This document shows, piece by piece, positions 1-8,325 of a DNA stretch of 25,980 nt (within the stretch, counting starts at the first letter, position 1; each line of letters starts with the position of its first letter). The translations under genes and the position numbers were made by a program. The stretch is taken from positions 1 through 25,980 of the forward strand of contig UQDC01000020.1 of NCBI GenBank assembly GCA_900539755.1. The letters run 5' to 3'. The notes beneath the pieces are model-generated. The model was not told the origin of the DNA. It was given only the letters and a program-made list of their open reading frames with translations, and searched no databases. The stretch is from an uncultured Alistipes sp. (GTDB lineage: Bacteria > Bacteroidota > Bacteroidia > Bacteroidales > Rikenellaceae).

Positions 1-235
1 CTAACCTTCAATATTTTCAAAGAACTTTCATGATTTTTTACCGGACACTAGTGAACTCCAATCTTATTTTACTCTAAACCACACAGACTGAAAAATAGAT
101 CGATTACTAATAAGAGAACCAACTTACAGCCCAATTTGAGTTAATAGGCAACTAAGGCTCCTAATACTGCACATCCCCTTACACTACTCCATGCATGGAT
201 AGAAATGCAACAGGCTGCTGTTAAAGCTGGTCGCC

Positions 236-712
236 TTACTTCTCCAGACCGTGCAGCGTGCGTTCGATGTAACTCTTGTAATCTTTAACTACCGGAACAT
301 AATCGCTGCCGAACAGAGGCGACGAGATCAAGAAGTCTGCTGAAGATCGATTGATGGCAGTCGGTACATTATACAAAGTAGCCAAACGCAACAGAGCTTT
401 GACATCCACGTCATGCGGTTGAGCCTGCATAGGGTCCCAGAAAAAGATCAGCGCTTCAACGCCACCTTCTGCAATCATAGCGCCCAGTTGCTGATCACCA
501 CCCAGAGGACCCGATTTCAAGAAGGTGATATCAAAATGGGCCTGTTGGTTACCACGGCGCTCCATCAATGTGTGGGCTACCATCTTACCGGTTGTTCCCG
601 TGCAAATCAGATGATGCTGCAACAACTTTTCCCAGTTCCAATCAACCCATTCGGCCAAATCGCGCTTCATATTATCATGCGCAACCAAAGCCACTCTTTT
701 TTTCGTGTCCAT
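236..712 (-). CDS. mgsA: Methylglyoxal synthase
   Basis: Converts dihydroxyacetone phosphate to methylglyoxal and phosphate, a cytosolic bypass of lower glycolysis that relieves phosphate limitation. The 158-residue product shows the family signatures: AHD near the N-terminus (H12, D13), GTTGK (39-43, phosphate binding), SGPLGGDQQ with D73, FWDP with D93, and QPHDVD with H100 and D103. These match the E. coli catalytic set (H19, D71, D91, H98, D101) in order and spacing. The frame stays open to an upstream ATG at 742, but a TATCTTTG -7 element lies at 740-747, so transcription should begin downstream of that codon. I therefore chose the ATG at 712. Length is close to the E. coli protein (152 aa). 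It is monocistronic, with nothing recognisable downstream in 1-235. Identification is firm; regulation is unknown. Confidence 0.95.
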   Translation of the reverse strand: MDTKKRVALVAHDNMKRDLAEWVDWNWEKLLQHHLICTGTTGKMVAHTLMERRGNQQAHFDITFLKSGPLGGDQQLGAMIAEGGVEALIFFWDPMQAQPHDVDVKALLRLATLYNVPTAINRSSADFLISSPLFGSDYVPVVKDYKSYIERTLHGLEK

Positions 713-739
713 ACGTACAGATATTAACATGTGTGGACA

Positions 740-747
740 CAAAGATA
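740..747 (-). promoter_or_regulatory. -7 element of the mgsA promoter
   Basis: Read on the minus strand this is TATCTTTG, a full match to the Bacteroidota -7 consensus TAnnTTTG. No good -33 TTTG is seen about 19-20 nt upstream. Transcription would start around 732, leaving a leader of about 20 nt before the ATG at 712. Confidence 0.5.
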
Positions 748-1245
748 CTAAACTTTAGGCGGCCTGTAACAGGCTAAATGAAATTTACAAAAAGATAAAA
801 CGACTTGATCCCTTGGATAGGCCAGCATATCCGGAAAATACTCTGCGTTACGCACCGACACGACCCAAAGGAATACACACTATCGCAAAAGGGTATTGAC
901 ATTGGGTAACAAACTATTATAAGTGCAACGACTTTTCGCCATGTTGAACATATATCAAACGTATCTCTATTCAAACTGTGCAATTCACGGACACGAACTA
1001 TGCGAATCTCAATCTAATTCACACTCTAAACAAGAATCATATGAAATGCCTTACAGCCAACAGCACGCAACCAGAATCAAACAACAACCATAGTACGCAT
1101 TATGTTTCGCATCTCCCTGAGAAACGAAATACCCTCAACACAACCGAAACGCATCGTCAATCATCATCCGCAGGAGTATCGTAATGCAACTCAAAACACC
1201 CCAATAATTCAATATAAAGAAATCATTCTACTCACTTGACCTCAA
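748..1245. other. Intergenic gap with no gene recognised
   Basis: About 500 bases lie between the mgsA promoter and the cysQ terminator. The sequence is A/C-rich. The short open frames on both strands have biased, low-complexity translations and no recognisable domain. I see no RNA gene or repeat here. Confidence 0.5.
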
Positions 1246-1293
1246 ACAAAAAGGATCAATCCGGAATCAATTTTGATTCACAGGGATTGATCC
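1246..1293 (-). terminator. Rho-independent terminator after cysQ
   Basis: Outer arms GGATCAATCC (1253-1262) and GGATTGATCC (1284-1293) pair over 10 bp. Inner arms GAATCAA (1264-1270) and TTGATTC (1273-1279) pair over 7 bp. On the minus strand the stem is followed by TTTTTGTTT, so it terminates leftward transcription from cysQ. Confidence 0.85.
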
Positions 1294-1317
1294 ATATCGT
1301 TTGAAATAAAAGATGGT

Positions 1318-2157
1318 CTAATCCTTCCAGAAGGGACTTTTGCAGATAAAATGGGGATTTTTAAGAGACTCCTTGTTATAGTTGAGCGGGCCACCAGCCA
1401 GCTGTTCAACTCGTCCTCCAGCCTCTTTAAGGATCACCTCTCCTGCTGCCGTATCCCATTCACTGGTTGGAGAGGTGCGTACATATACATCGACCAATCC
1501 CTCAGCCAACATGCAGAACTTATAAGAACTGCCCTGCTGAATAACCACCGCAGAGGGATACTGCTGTTTGATACGGGTAATATACTCGAATGTCTCATCC
1601 GTGTTGTGTGATCGGCTGACCGCAATACGTAACGGCTCATTGGCCTGATTTGTTAACGGCAACCTCTCTGCGCCTTCCAAAATAGCCGCATAGCTTTGTT
1701 CGGACGCAGCGTCAGGCACAACATCTCGCTTCAGATAAGACCCCATCCCGGTTACAGCAAAATAGATCTTATTGATATAAGGGACATAGGTCACTCCGAT
1801 CTGCGGGCGATTATCATACATCAACGCAATATTGACTGTAAACTCCCCATTCCCCTTGATAAACTCTTTGGTACCATCCAATGGGTCCACCATCCAGAAG
1901 AAGTCCCAACCCCGACGCTCCTCATACAACAGATCACGCCCCTCCTCACTCAACAACGGAATATAGGTGGGACCCAAATAACTTTTGATCAAAGTATGCG
2001 AATCACGATCAGCCAAAGTAATAGGAGTACGATCACTCTTGAGATTAACCTCAATATCAATTCCGTCATTGTATATTTCAAGGATGCGCGCCCCGGCCCG
2101 AAGCGCTGCATTGTAGGCTTTCTCCAAAAAAAATTCGATTTGCTCCTGTGTCAACAT
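1318..2157 (-). CDS. cysQ: 3'(2'),5'-bisphosphate nucleotidase (CysQ-type phosphatase)
   Basis: A member of the inositol monophosphatase superfamily, 279 aa. CysQ removes the 3'-phosphate from PAP (adenosine 3',5'-bisphosphate) and PAPS in sulfur assimilation and sulfotransfer; the cytosol or the inner membrane face is usual. The metal-binding motifs are all present: PITLAD with D50, SEEG around E71, MVDPLDGT with D91 and D94, and SEWDTAAGE with W234 and D235. The WDTAAGE form and the length near 250-280 aa favour CysQ over inositol monophosphatase, but the substrate is not certain from sequence alone. The start is an ATG with no better upstream choice. It lies 56 nt downstream of the GH31-like gene on the same strand and is followed by a strong terminator, so it is probably the last gene of that unit. 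Confidence 0.88.
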   Translation of the reverse strand: MLTQEQIEFFLEKAYNAALRAGARILEIYNDGIDIEVNLKSDRTPITLADRDSHTLIKSYLGPTYIPLLSEEGRDLLYEERRGWDFFWMVDPLDGTKEFIKGNGEFTVNIALMYDNRPQIGVTYVPYINKIYFAVTGMGSYLKRDVVPDAASEQSYAAILEGAERLPLTNQANEPLRIAVSRSHNTDETFEYITRIKQQYPSAVVIQQGSSYKFCMLAEGLVDVYVRTSPTSEWDTAAGEVILKEAGGRVEQLAGGPLNYNKESLKNPHFICKSPFWKD

Positions 2158-2213
2158 GATTGTCGTTTTTTGGTATGGGATGAGGTAGTGTTTGTTATCA
2201 ATAATAACGTCAA

Positions 2214-3812
2214 TTATTCTATTCTATTATCAGTTTTGCCCTCTTTATCAGCTCGAGCCTCTTTCTCCGATTCAAAGAAGAGCACATGGTCATTGGATGC
2301 GGTCACCGTCGTAACCAAAGGCCCGCGATAACGTTTACCCGCAGCATCGATCCAGATGCCACGCGGGAAGCGAACCATACGACTGTTCTTGCCATCCAAC
2401 AACGGTGCAATCAGATAACGAGAGCCAAGCATGAATTGATCGTCACAATTTGAAAAACCGTTACGGGGAAACTCATACTCCAAATGGCGCAACACCGGTT
2501 CTGCTGTCCGTTTGGACTCGGTCATCAACTGCTCAAAATAGGCACCCAATCGGGCCCGGTCATTTACAATCGCCTTGCATGAGGCGGCCACTTCCGGGTC
2601 AGAGATACGCCACGGTGCAAATGTAATATTCATCACTGGCATCACCGATGACAACTGCAAATAGCGCAAAAAGACCTTAGGATCGATCTGATCCAGATCA
2701 GCCAATTTCGACACTCTCGATCCAATCACGGTATAAGGGTATCCCAACAGGTTCGCCGAGATCATATCTGAAGTTACTCGCCGCAAAAAATCCCAATTAA
2801 AATCGAGATTCAGTCGCAAATTATGAATATACGGAACCAGACCATTGCCTCGGCTGATCGTATATTGGCAGAAATTACAATCACCGCTCAATTCACTCCA
2901 ACGCAGCAAGAACTCACGTCCACCTCCTTGAGCAAACTGCAGATAGGGCAAGGTACCCGCACAATCGAACAGAAAGCCATCCACTCCATATTGGCTACGC
3001 AATTGCGACAGATTTTCCTGCAACAGCGCAATGACATCGGGACGAGTTACATCGTAAAAAGCGCTATAACCACCTGTCCATTCAGCCATCACCACTGAAG
3101 AGTCTGGACGAGAGACAAACATACCCTCCTCACGGTATCGCCGGAAAATGGTTCCATCCCCACTGACAAACGGGGTAATGGTCAACATGACCCGAAACCC
3201 TTTTTCATGGAGCGAACGAACCCATGCACCGAAATCATCCGCCACATGTTTGCCAGGCTTGTAGCTACCGATCGAAGATTGCCAACCGGCCGGCACCACC
3301 AACGTTCCAGCCGGATAACCAGCCTGCAAAATGCGATCCGCATAATCGCTCAACTGCTCGCCTGTAGCCTCAAAACCCAACTCCAGATAGGGATCATACA
3401 CCGGCGCTGTCGTCAGATCCGGAGAAGGATTATTCCCATCCGGTGGAAAGTTACGATGGCAGCAGACCAAATAGGCCTCCCGCAACGTACGTCCGGCCGA
3501 TACAGCCTTAATCTCACCCAGAGGGGATTCAATCACAAAACTCTCGCCCGTAAAGGTAATGCTGAATGGTTCTGGGCTCCAGATATAACGTCCACGGCTC
3601 GAAACCAAAAGCGGGGTCATCTGAGTCCGTCCACGATCAATATCAACCCGTTCAAAAGGAGCCTCGAATGGCATGGTTTTTCCTCCCGCAATGAAGATGC
3701 CCCACCATTTTTCACCTTTGAGCAGATCGATCCGGCTGGTTACATCAGCCCCCCAAAGCGACACCGAACCGAACACCATCAAAAACGCAACAAGCGTTAT
3801 GATCTTTTTCAT
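2214..3812 (-). CDS. Secreted glycoside hydrolase, GH31-like
   Basis: A 532-residue protein with a clear signal peptide (positive MKK, hydrophobic stretch to about residue 20, cut near A22), so it acts in the periplasm or at the surface. The middle is a TIM-barrel glycosidase of the GH31 kind: GFRVMLTITPFVS (205-217), then YGVDGFLFDCAG, where D283 sits at the nucleophile position. LNLDFNWDFL follows, with D337 a candidate acid/base 54 residues later, a spacing like that of the MYORG branch of GH31. Next come GYPYTVIG (357-364) and a C-terminal beta region. At 532 aa it is short for GH31, lacking much of the usual N-terminal domain. The C-terminus is a highly charged tail (ESEKEARADKEGK). Alpha-galactosidase or alpha-glucosidase activity are both possible; the substrate cannot be read from the sequence. 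It may share a transcript with the DUF4286 gene (74 nt upstream) and cysQ. Confidence 0.82.
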   Translation of the reverse strand: MKKIITLVAFLMVFGSVSLWGADVTSRIDLLKGEKWWGIFIAGGKTMPFEAPFERVDIDRGRTQMTPLLVSSRGRYIWSPEPFSITFTGESFVIESPLGEIKAVSAGRTLREAYLVCCHRNFPPDGNNPSPDLTTAPVYDPYLELGFEATGEQLSDYADRILQAGYPAGTLVVPAGWQSSIGSYKPGKHVADDFGAWVRSLHEKGFRVMLTITPFVSGDGTIFRRYREEGMFVSRPDSSVVMAEWTGGYSAFYDVTRPDVIALLQENLSQLRSQYGVDGFLFDCAGTLPYLQFAQGGGREFLLRWSELSGDCNFCQYTISRGNGLVPYIHNLRLNLDFNWDFLRRVTSDMISANLLGYPYTVIGSRVSKLADLDQIDPKVFLRYLQLSSVMPVMNITFAPWRISDPEVAASCKAIVNDRARLGAYFEQLMTESKRTAEPVLRHLEYEFPRNGFSNCDDQFMLGSRYLIAPLLDGKNSRMVRFPRGIWIDAAGKRYRGPLVTTVTASNDHVLFFESEKEARADKEGKTDNRIE

Positions 3813-3886
3813 AAAAATTTCACCTGTTAGCTTCTCCCGTTGTACAAATTATCATCACGACACTCTACAACAAGGAGAGCGTCCAA

Positions 3887-4192
3887 TCACTCCTCAACCA
3901 CCTTCATCAACGTTGCAAAATGGAGCACCTTATCCCCAAACAGTCCACTGGCAATGGTTTCATACTCTGAAAAGAGTTCTCCTGCCAAACGTTGATAATC
4001 GGGAATAGCCTCAACACGCACCTGCAACGCATAGGTAAATTCCGTGGTCGCCTCGACCGAAAGCACCCGACTGAGCGTAATCTGTTCAAAACCCTCTTTT
4101 TTCAAAAAAGGGATATATTTTTCACGGACCAAAGTCAGCCAACGGTCATGAACCTCAGCTTCAACCACAAACGAAGTGTTGTAAATGTACAT
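3887..4192 (-). CDS. DUF4286 family protein
   Basis: A 101-residue cytosolic protein with the DUF4286 pattern common in Bacteroidota: MYIYNTSFVVE at the N-terminus, a W-containing helix (HDRWLTLVREKYIPFL), and a ferredoxin-like alternation ending in GDKVLHFATLMKVVEE. Its function is unknown. The frame is open further upstream to 4285, but MYIYNTSFV at 4192 is the family start, and a TATCTTTA sequence at 4211-4218 (minus strand) resembles a -7 box with one mismatch just upstream. It is the first gene of the leftward group with the GH31-like gene and cysQ. I do not see what links the three. Confidence 0.78.
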   Translation of the reverse strand: MYIYNTSFVVEAEVHDRWLTLVREKYIPFLKKEGFEQITLSRVLSVEATTEFTYALQVRVEAIPDYQRLAGELFSEYETIASGLFGDKVLHFATLMKVVEE

Positions 4193-4396
4193 ACACCTAA
4201 TAATTTTGTATAAAGATACGACATTATTTCCGAATAAGGAAAACAGAGTGACATTTGAGCCCCCTCTCAACAACATTATCGGCATTATAGCACACTGACC
4301 AATCTGTTTTTACTGGCGATTTTTTCTCACGTAAAAAATATTTTTGGTCTCGCAAACAAAAATTTCCACCGAAATAACACAAAATATCACACGAAA

Positions 4397-4427
4397 TTTG
4401 TTTGTAGAAAAATGTTTACTAAATTTG
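4397..4427 (+). promoter_or_regulatory. rplU-rpmA promoter (-33 and -7)
   Basis: TTTG at 4397-4400, a 19-nt spacer, then TAAATTTG at 4420-4427: a complete match to the Bacteroidota sigma-ABfr pattern. The start point would be near 4434, giving a leader of about 27 nt. A second -7-like box, TATTTTTG at 4339-4346, lacks a convincing -33 element. Confidence 0.75.
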
Positions 4428-4460
4428 CAGTCCAATTTGTGCAAAAAATAATTTTATTTA

Positions 4461-4772
4461 ATGTACGCAATCGTAGAAATCGCAGGTCAACAATTCAAAG
4501 TTGAAAAAGGCCGCAAGCTCTATGTTCACCGTCTTCAGGGGGACGAAGGTTCCTCTTTGAGCTTGGACCAAGTACTGCTAACGGACAATGACGGTCAGGT
4601 TAAAGTGGGCACACCTGTAGTTGAAGGGGCCTCAGTTAAAGCAACGATTCTCAAACACCTTCGCGGAGACAAAGTGATCGTGTTCAAGAAGAAACGTCGC
4701 AAAGGATACCAGGTGCAGAACGGACATCGTCAGAATCTCACCCAAATCCAGATCGACGAAATCAACGCTTAA
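4461..4772 (+). CDS. rplU: Large ribosomal subunit protein bL21
   Basis: 103 aa, the normal length for bL21, a 23S-binding protein of the 50S subunit. The N-terminal signature MYAIVEIAGQQFKVEKG and the basic C-terminal segment KKKRRKGYQVQNGHRQ are both present. It is directly followed by rpmA after 19 nt, the conserved rplU-rpmA pair. A strong promoter lies immediately upstream. Confidence 0.98.
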   Translation: MYAIVEIAGQQFKVEKGRKLYVHRLQGDEGSSLSLDQVLLTDNDGQVKVGTPVVEGASVKATILKHLRGDKVIVFKKKRRKGYQVQNGHRQNLTQIQIDEINA

Positions 4773-4791
4773 CGATTAAAAACGAAGAGAG

Positions 4792-5049
4792 ATGGCACAT
4801 AAGAAAGGAGTCGGTAGTTCCAAGAACGGTCGTGAATCCGAAAGTAAACGACTTGGCGTTAAACTCTTCGGCGGTCAGGTTGCCAAAGCAGGCAACATCC
4901 TCGTCCGCCAGCGCGGTACTGTACACAACCCAGGCGAAAATGTCGGCATGGGTAAAGACCATACGCTGTTCGCTCTGATCGATGGCGTGGTTACTTTCCG
5001 CAAAAAACGTGACAACAAATCTTACGTATCGGTTACTCCGCTGTCATAG
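4792..5049 (+). CDS. rpmA: Large ribosomal subunit protein bL27
   Basis: 85 aa, full length for bL27, which sits near the peptidyl transferase centre. It begins directly with MAHKKGVGSSKNGR, so there is no Firmicutes-type cleavable N-terminal extension. The signature RQRGTVHNPGENVGMGKDHTL is recognisable. It is second in the rplU operon and is followed by a terminator at 5078-5110. Confidence 0.98.
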   Translation: MAHKKGVGSSKNGRESESKRLGVKLFGGQVAKAGNILVRQRGTVHNPGENVGMGKDHTLFALIDGVVTFRKKRDNKSYVSVTPLS

Positions 5050-5077
5050 TGAAGTGAAACGATCTACAATAAAACAG

Positions 5078-5110
5078 AGCCGTCCCCCAATGGAGACGGC
5101 TTTGTTTTTT
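5078..5110 (+). terminator. Terminator after rpmA
   Basis: AGCCGTC (5078-5084) pairs with GACGGCT (5095-5101) across a 10-nt loop, followed by TTTGTTTTTT. A-rich sequence before the stem could lengthen the pairing. Confidence 0.85.
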
Positions 5111-5172
5111 ATGACTGATACGGATCTCCTGAAAAAACGTTATACTTGTAGAAACAAATTACGGACACTGCG

Positions 5173-5475
5173 ATGAAAGAGATCTATTCCAATCTTTTGC
5201 GGTTAGCATTGACAGCAGGTTTGACTCAACGTGAGCTGTTCATCGAAAAGGTATCGGCCTATCTGTCCGACAAGATGGACAGCAGCCCCGAAAATGGGGA
5301 ACGCATTGCGGCAGGCATTGTCACCCTGGCCGAATCACTCAAAAATGAGCTGTTGATGCGCGAACTGTTCACATCCCGTAACGAGCAATCCTCGAATCAA
5401 GAGCTCACAGAGCAACTCGACGAGCTGAACCGCACCCTCAAAGAGTTGACTTCCGTCCTCAAACAACGCTCCTAA
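5173..5475 (+). CDS. Small helical protein of unknown function upstream of the UbiB-like kinase
   Basis: 100 residues, charged and predicted to be largely helical, with no signal peptide or membrane segment. The C-terminal third (NQELTEQLDELNRTLKELTS) has leucines at heptad-like spacing and should form a coiled coil. The overall look (LRLALTAGLTQRELFIEKVSAYL, then a Glu/Leu-rich helix) recalls phasin-like proteins, but I do not claim membership. It ends 12 nt before the UbiB-family gene, so the two are almost surely co-transcribed and may work together. A weak -7 candidate, TATACTTG at 5141-5148, has one mismatch. Confidence 0.7.
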   Translation: MKEIYSNLLRLALTAGLTQRELFIEKVSAYLSDKMDSSPENGERIAAGIVTLAESLKNELLMRELFTSRNEQSSNQELTEQLDELNRTLKELTSVLKQRS

Positions 5476-5487
5476 TCTGTCCCCAAT

Positions 5488-7149
5488 ATGCGTATCATCA
5501 ACCTCTACATATCCTATCTCAAAACGATCCGTGCCATCCAGATTCTATGGGTCCTGTTCAAGCATTCGCTGCGCGAACTCTTCACCAATCGCCGTCGTCG
5601 TCGCCGTCGTCACGAAGGAGATAATGATCCCCATAAACGCACTTACACCACACCAGAACGTCTTCGGATCACCATCGAAGAGTTGGGTCCCACATTTGTA
5701 AAGTTCGGACAAATTGTAGCGGATCGCCCCGATATGGTTTCGGAGCGGTTCCGGATGGAGCTCAAGAAACTGCAATCGAAGGCTGAACCGTTCGACAACG
5801 ACACTGCGCTCAAGTTGATCGAAAAAGAGTTGGGAGCACCTATTGACGATATCTTTTCCGAATTTGATCCCAAGCCGTTGGCAGCAGCCTCCATTGGACA
5901 GGTGTATCAAGGAAAACTTCGCAACGGCGCAGAGGTAGTGATCAAAATTCAGCGCCCCTTCATTGAAAACAAGATCAAGCTCGACATCTACCTGCTGAAA
6001 TATATCGCCCGCCATTTTGCCAAACGTTATCCGGAACTGGCCGCTATCAATGTAGTAGGATTGATCGATGAGTTTTCCGCCACGATCCTCAAAGAGCTGG
6101 ACTATACGATCGAAACCTCGAACATGATGCGTTTCACCACGATGTTCAAGGATGATCCGACCGTTCATTTTCCGATTGTCTATACCAAGTATTGCACCCG
6201 ACGCATCATTGTCATGGAGAAGATCGTCGGCATTACACCCGACACTCCTCAGGCATTACGCGAAGCTGGCCTCGATACGCATAAAATCGCCGAAAACGGA
6301 ACCAATGCCCTGTTAAAGATGATTCTTCGACACGGTTTTTTCCATGCGGATCCTCATCCCGGCAATATCTTCATCATGCCCAATAACGTTGTGGCCTTTA
6401 TCGATTGCGGCATGGTCGGTGCACTCACACCGCGTGACATGAACTTCCTGGCCGACTTTGCCATCGGGTTTGCCAAACGGGATAGCGACACGATTGCCCG
6501 AGCATTGCTCACCCTCTGCGGCAAAAAGTTTTTCGAGCGCGAAGAGGAGTTGCGTTTCGAACTGCACCAACTGATGATGCAATATACGGGTATTCCTCTT
6601 GAGATGTTGGACATTGCCGGCACAATGCAGAAATGTATCGATGTCATTGTGAAATACCAGTTGCAAATACCCTCCGGCATCTTCATGTTAATTAAATCTT
6701 TGGCCACGATCGAAAAATTTGCCGGCACGTTGACCACCGACCTGCCGCTGACCAAAATGATCCTGCCCTATGCCAAAGATGTCGTAACGGCAAAATATTC
6801 GCCCCGCAAGGTAGCCAGTCAACTCTACGACACATTATGGGGTTATCTGAACTTCATCCAAAACTTTCCCAATGACATGAGCGAAATTCTCTACAAACTC
6901 AAAGAGGGCAAGATCAAACACGACATTCATCTGTCAGATGACGATCTTATTTTGCGAGCCATTCGCCAAGCGAGTCGTCGTGTAGCTTATACCCTGATTG
7001 TATTAGGTATGTTCGTAGGTGCCATTTTCCTGATCGACTTTGAGCATCCAAATGGAACCAGCCACTACGGCCATTTCCTTTTGATCGTAGCCTCCATATT
7101 AATTTTACTTCAACTGCTCAAATGGTTTTTTACTTCAGACAAGAAATAA
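5488..7149 (+). CDS. AarF/ABC1/UbiB-family atypical kinase
   Basis: 553 aa, membrane-anchored. UbiB/ADCK proteins are atypical kinase-fold ATPases that support quinone biosynthesis and lipid handling. The diagnostic motifs are visible in order: KFGQ (72-75) in the extension that covers the active site, the Ala-rich nucleotide loop LAAASIGQVY (131-140), a lysine in VVIKIQRP (K153), HADPHPGN (286-293), and the DFG-like FIDCG (D306). Two hydrophobic segments at the C-terminus (about 502-522 and 529-548) anchor it in the membrane. Seven consecutive arginines (35-41) follow an N-terminal hydrophobic helix. It is transcribed with the small helical protein 12 nt upstream and closed by the hairpin at 7170-7210. 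Its substrate cannot be stated. Confidence 0.93.
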   Translation: MRIINLYISYLKTIRAIQILWVLFKHSLRELFTNRRRRRRRHEGDNDPHKRTYTTPERLRITIEELGPTFVKFGQIVADRPDMVSERFRMELKKLQSKAEPFDNDTALKLIEKELGAPIDDIFSEFDPKPLAAASIGQVYQGKLRNGAEVVIKIQRPFIENKIKLDIYLLKYIARHFAKRYPELAAINVVGLIDEFSATILKELDYTIETSNMMRFTTMFKDDPTVHFPIVYTKYCTRRIIVMEKIVGITPDTPQALREAGLDTHKIAENGTNALLKMILRHGFFHADPHPGNIFIMPNNVVAFIDCGMVGALTPRDMNFLADFAIGFAKRDSDTIARALLTLCGKKFFEREEELRFELHQLMMQYTGIPLEMLDIAGTMQKCIDVIVKYQLQIPSGIFMLIKSLATIEKFAGTLTTDLPLTKMILPYAKDVVTAKYSPRKVASQLYDTLWGYLNFIQNFPNDMSEILYKLKEGKIKHDIHLSDDDLILRAIRQASRRVAYTLIVLGMFVGAIFLIDFEHPNGTSHYGHFLLIVASILILLQLLKWFFTSDKK

Positions 7150-7169
7150 CTTTTTGAAGTAATATCCAC

Positions 7170-7210
7170 AATTATAACAGCTGCGGGAGAGTTCCGCAGC
7201 TGTTATAATT
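7170..7210. terminator. 17-bp perfect hairpin after the UbiB-family gene
   Basis: AATTATAACAGCTGCGG (7170-7186) is perfectly complementary to CCGCAGCTGTTATAATT (7194-7210), with a 7-nt loop. A/T-rich arms flank a GC-rich core, so it could act in both directions. There is no long T-run, only TTATAATT within the arm. Confidence 0.75.
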
Positions 7211-7352
7211 CTAATACGCCGTAACATATCCGGTTATTCCCTTTCTCCTTCGCAATCAGCATCCCATCAGCTCTTCCCAATCACGAATCACCTGATCATA
7301 TTAAAGGCTGAAACAGATTCCACCTCCCCTCTCTCCCAAACAATATTGCACC

Positions 7353-8240
7353 ATGAACAAATTCATTCTATCCCTCATCTTGTGTTTATGTCATCTGATT
7401 GCTTTGAGCCAGAACAACCTGGAGGCAGAAATTAAGCGACTCACTCAAACTCGGCAGGCGGAGATTGGAGTCGCAGTTTTATACCAAGATGATGTGTTTA
7501 CGATCTCCAATCAGGACCAATATCCGTTAATGAGTGTATTTAAGCTCCATATAGCTCTCACAGCCCTCAACAAAATGGAGAAAGACCATATTGCATTAGA
7601 CAGTATGGTGTACATAAAACCGGAACAGATGCATAAAGACACCTACAGTCCTTTGAGAGACAAATACCCGAATCAAACCATATACATATCCTATCGGGAG
7701 ATACTGGAGTACACGCTTTCACATAGCGACAATAACACCTGTGATTGGTTGATCGATTTTGTAGGTGGAATCAAGCATGTAGACTCCTATATCAAATCCT
7801 TAGGGATCACCCATCTCAATCTGACTGAGACCGAACACAGCATGCACGAAGATATCATGCGCAGCTATAACAATTGGAGCACTCCCTTATCGGTCGCACA
7901 ACTACTGCAGAAAATATTTACTGAGCATATTCTCACAAATGAACATTTCATCTTTTTGGAAGAGGCCATGTTGAAATGTTCTTCGGGAAAGGATAAGTTA
8001 ATAGCAGGGTTGCCAGCGGACATTAAATTCGGGCACAAAACTGGGCATTCAGATCGCACTTCGGACGGCATACGAATCTGTGAAGCGGATGCAGGGGTCA
8101 TTTATCTTCCCAACGGTGAAAAATGCTATATTGCCGTTTTAATAAAAGACTCAAGAGAATCCGATCAAAACAACGTGCAAATAATGGCCGACATAGCCGC
8201 TTTAGTATATCACAGTCTAAAAAAGGGACTTACAGATTAA
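7353..8240 (+). CDS. Class A beta-lactamase, subclass A2-like
   Basis: Serine beta-lactamase, 295 aa, exported by a signal peptide (MNKFILSLILCLCHLIALSQ), acting in the periplasm on beta-lactams. The class A motifs are complete: SVFK (S61, K64; Ambler S70/K73), SDN (125-127; Ambler 130-132), a glutamate at the omega-loop position (E161 in TEHSMHED, aligned with PER-type enzymes by the following NNWSTP), and KTG (229-231; Ambler 234-236). The SVFK and NNWSTP forms point to the CfxA/CepA/CblA/PER branch of Bacteroidota. Nothing essential is missing, so it should be active; its spectrum cannot be predicted. No promoter or mobile element is evident nearby. The gene looks more A/T-rich than its neighbours (23 of 60 G+C at 7561-7620 against 28 of 60 at 6301-6360), which weakly suggests a different history. 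Confidence 0.93.
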   Translation: MNKFILSLILCLCHLIALSQNNLEAEIKRLTQTRQAEIGVAVLYQDDVFTISNQDQYPLMSVFKLHIALTALNKMEKDHIALDSMVYIKPEQMHKDTYSPLRDKYPNQTIYISYREILEYTLSHSDNNTCDWLIDFVGGIKHVDSYIKSLGITHLNLTETEHSMHEDIMRSYNNWSTPLSVAQLLQKIFTEHILTNEHFIFLEEAMLKCSSGKDKLIAGLPADIKFGHKTGHSDRTSDGIRICEADAGVIYLPNGEKCYIAVLIKDSRESDQNNVQIMADIAALVYHSLKKGLTD

Positions 8241-8325
8241 CGATATATTCATTAAAAGAAAGCGCTTACAAACAGCAACGCATCAATTACAGAAAATGTC
8301 AAGTTGAGCTTGTCATCTGCAATTG

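Noticed and set aside
713..742. Longer N-terminus for methylglyoxal synthase from the ATG at 742
   Set aside because: The added residues are not part of the family, and the -7 element at 740-747 overlaps this codon.
1696..3830. Long plus-strand open frames opposite cysQ and the GH31-like gene
   Set aside because: Their translations have no domains and follow the reverse complement of well-supported genes.
5575..5620. Run of CGT/CGC codons as a simple-sequence repeat that might cause phase variation
   Set aside because: It encodes seven arginines with mixed synonymous codons, is short, and is not a uniform repeat unit likely to slip.
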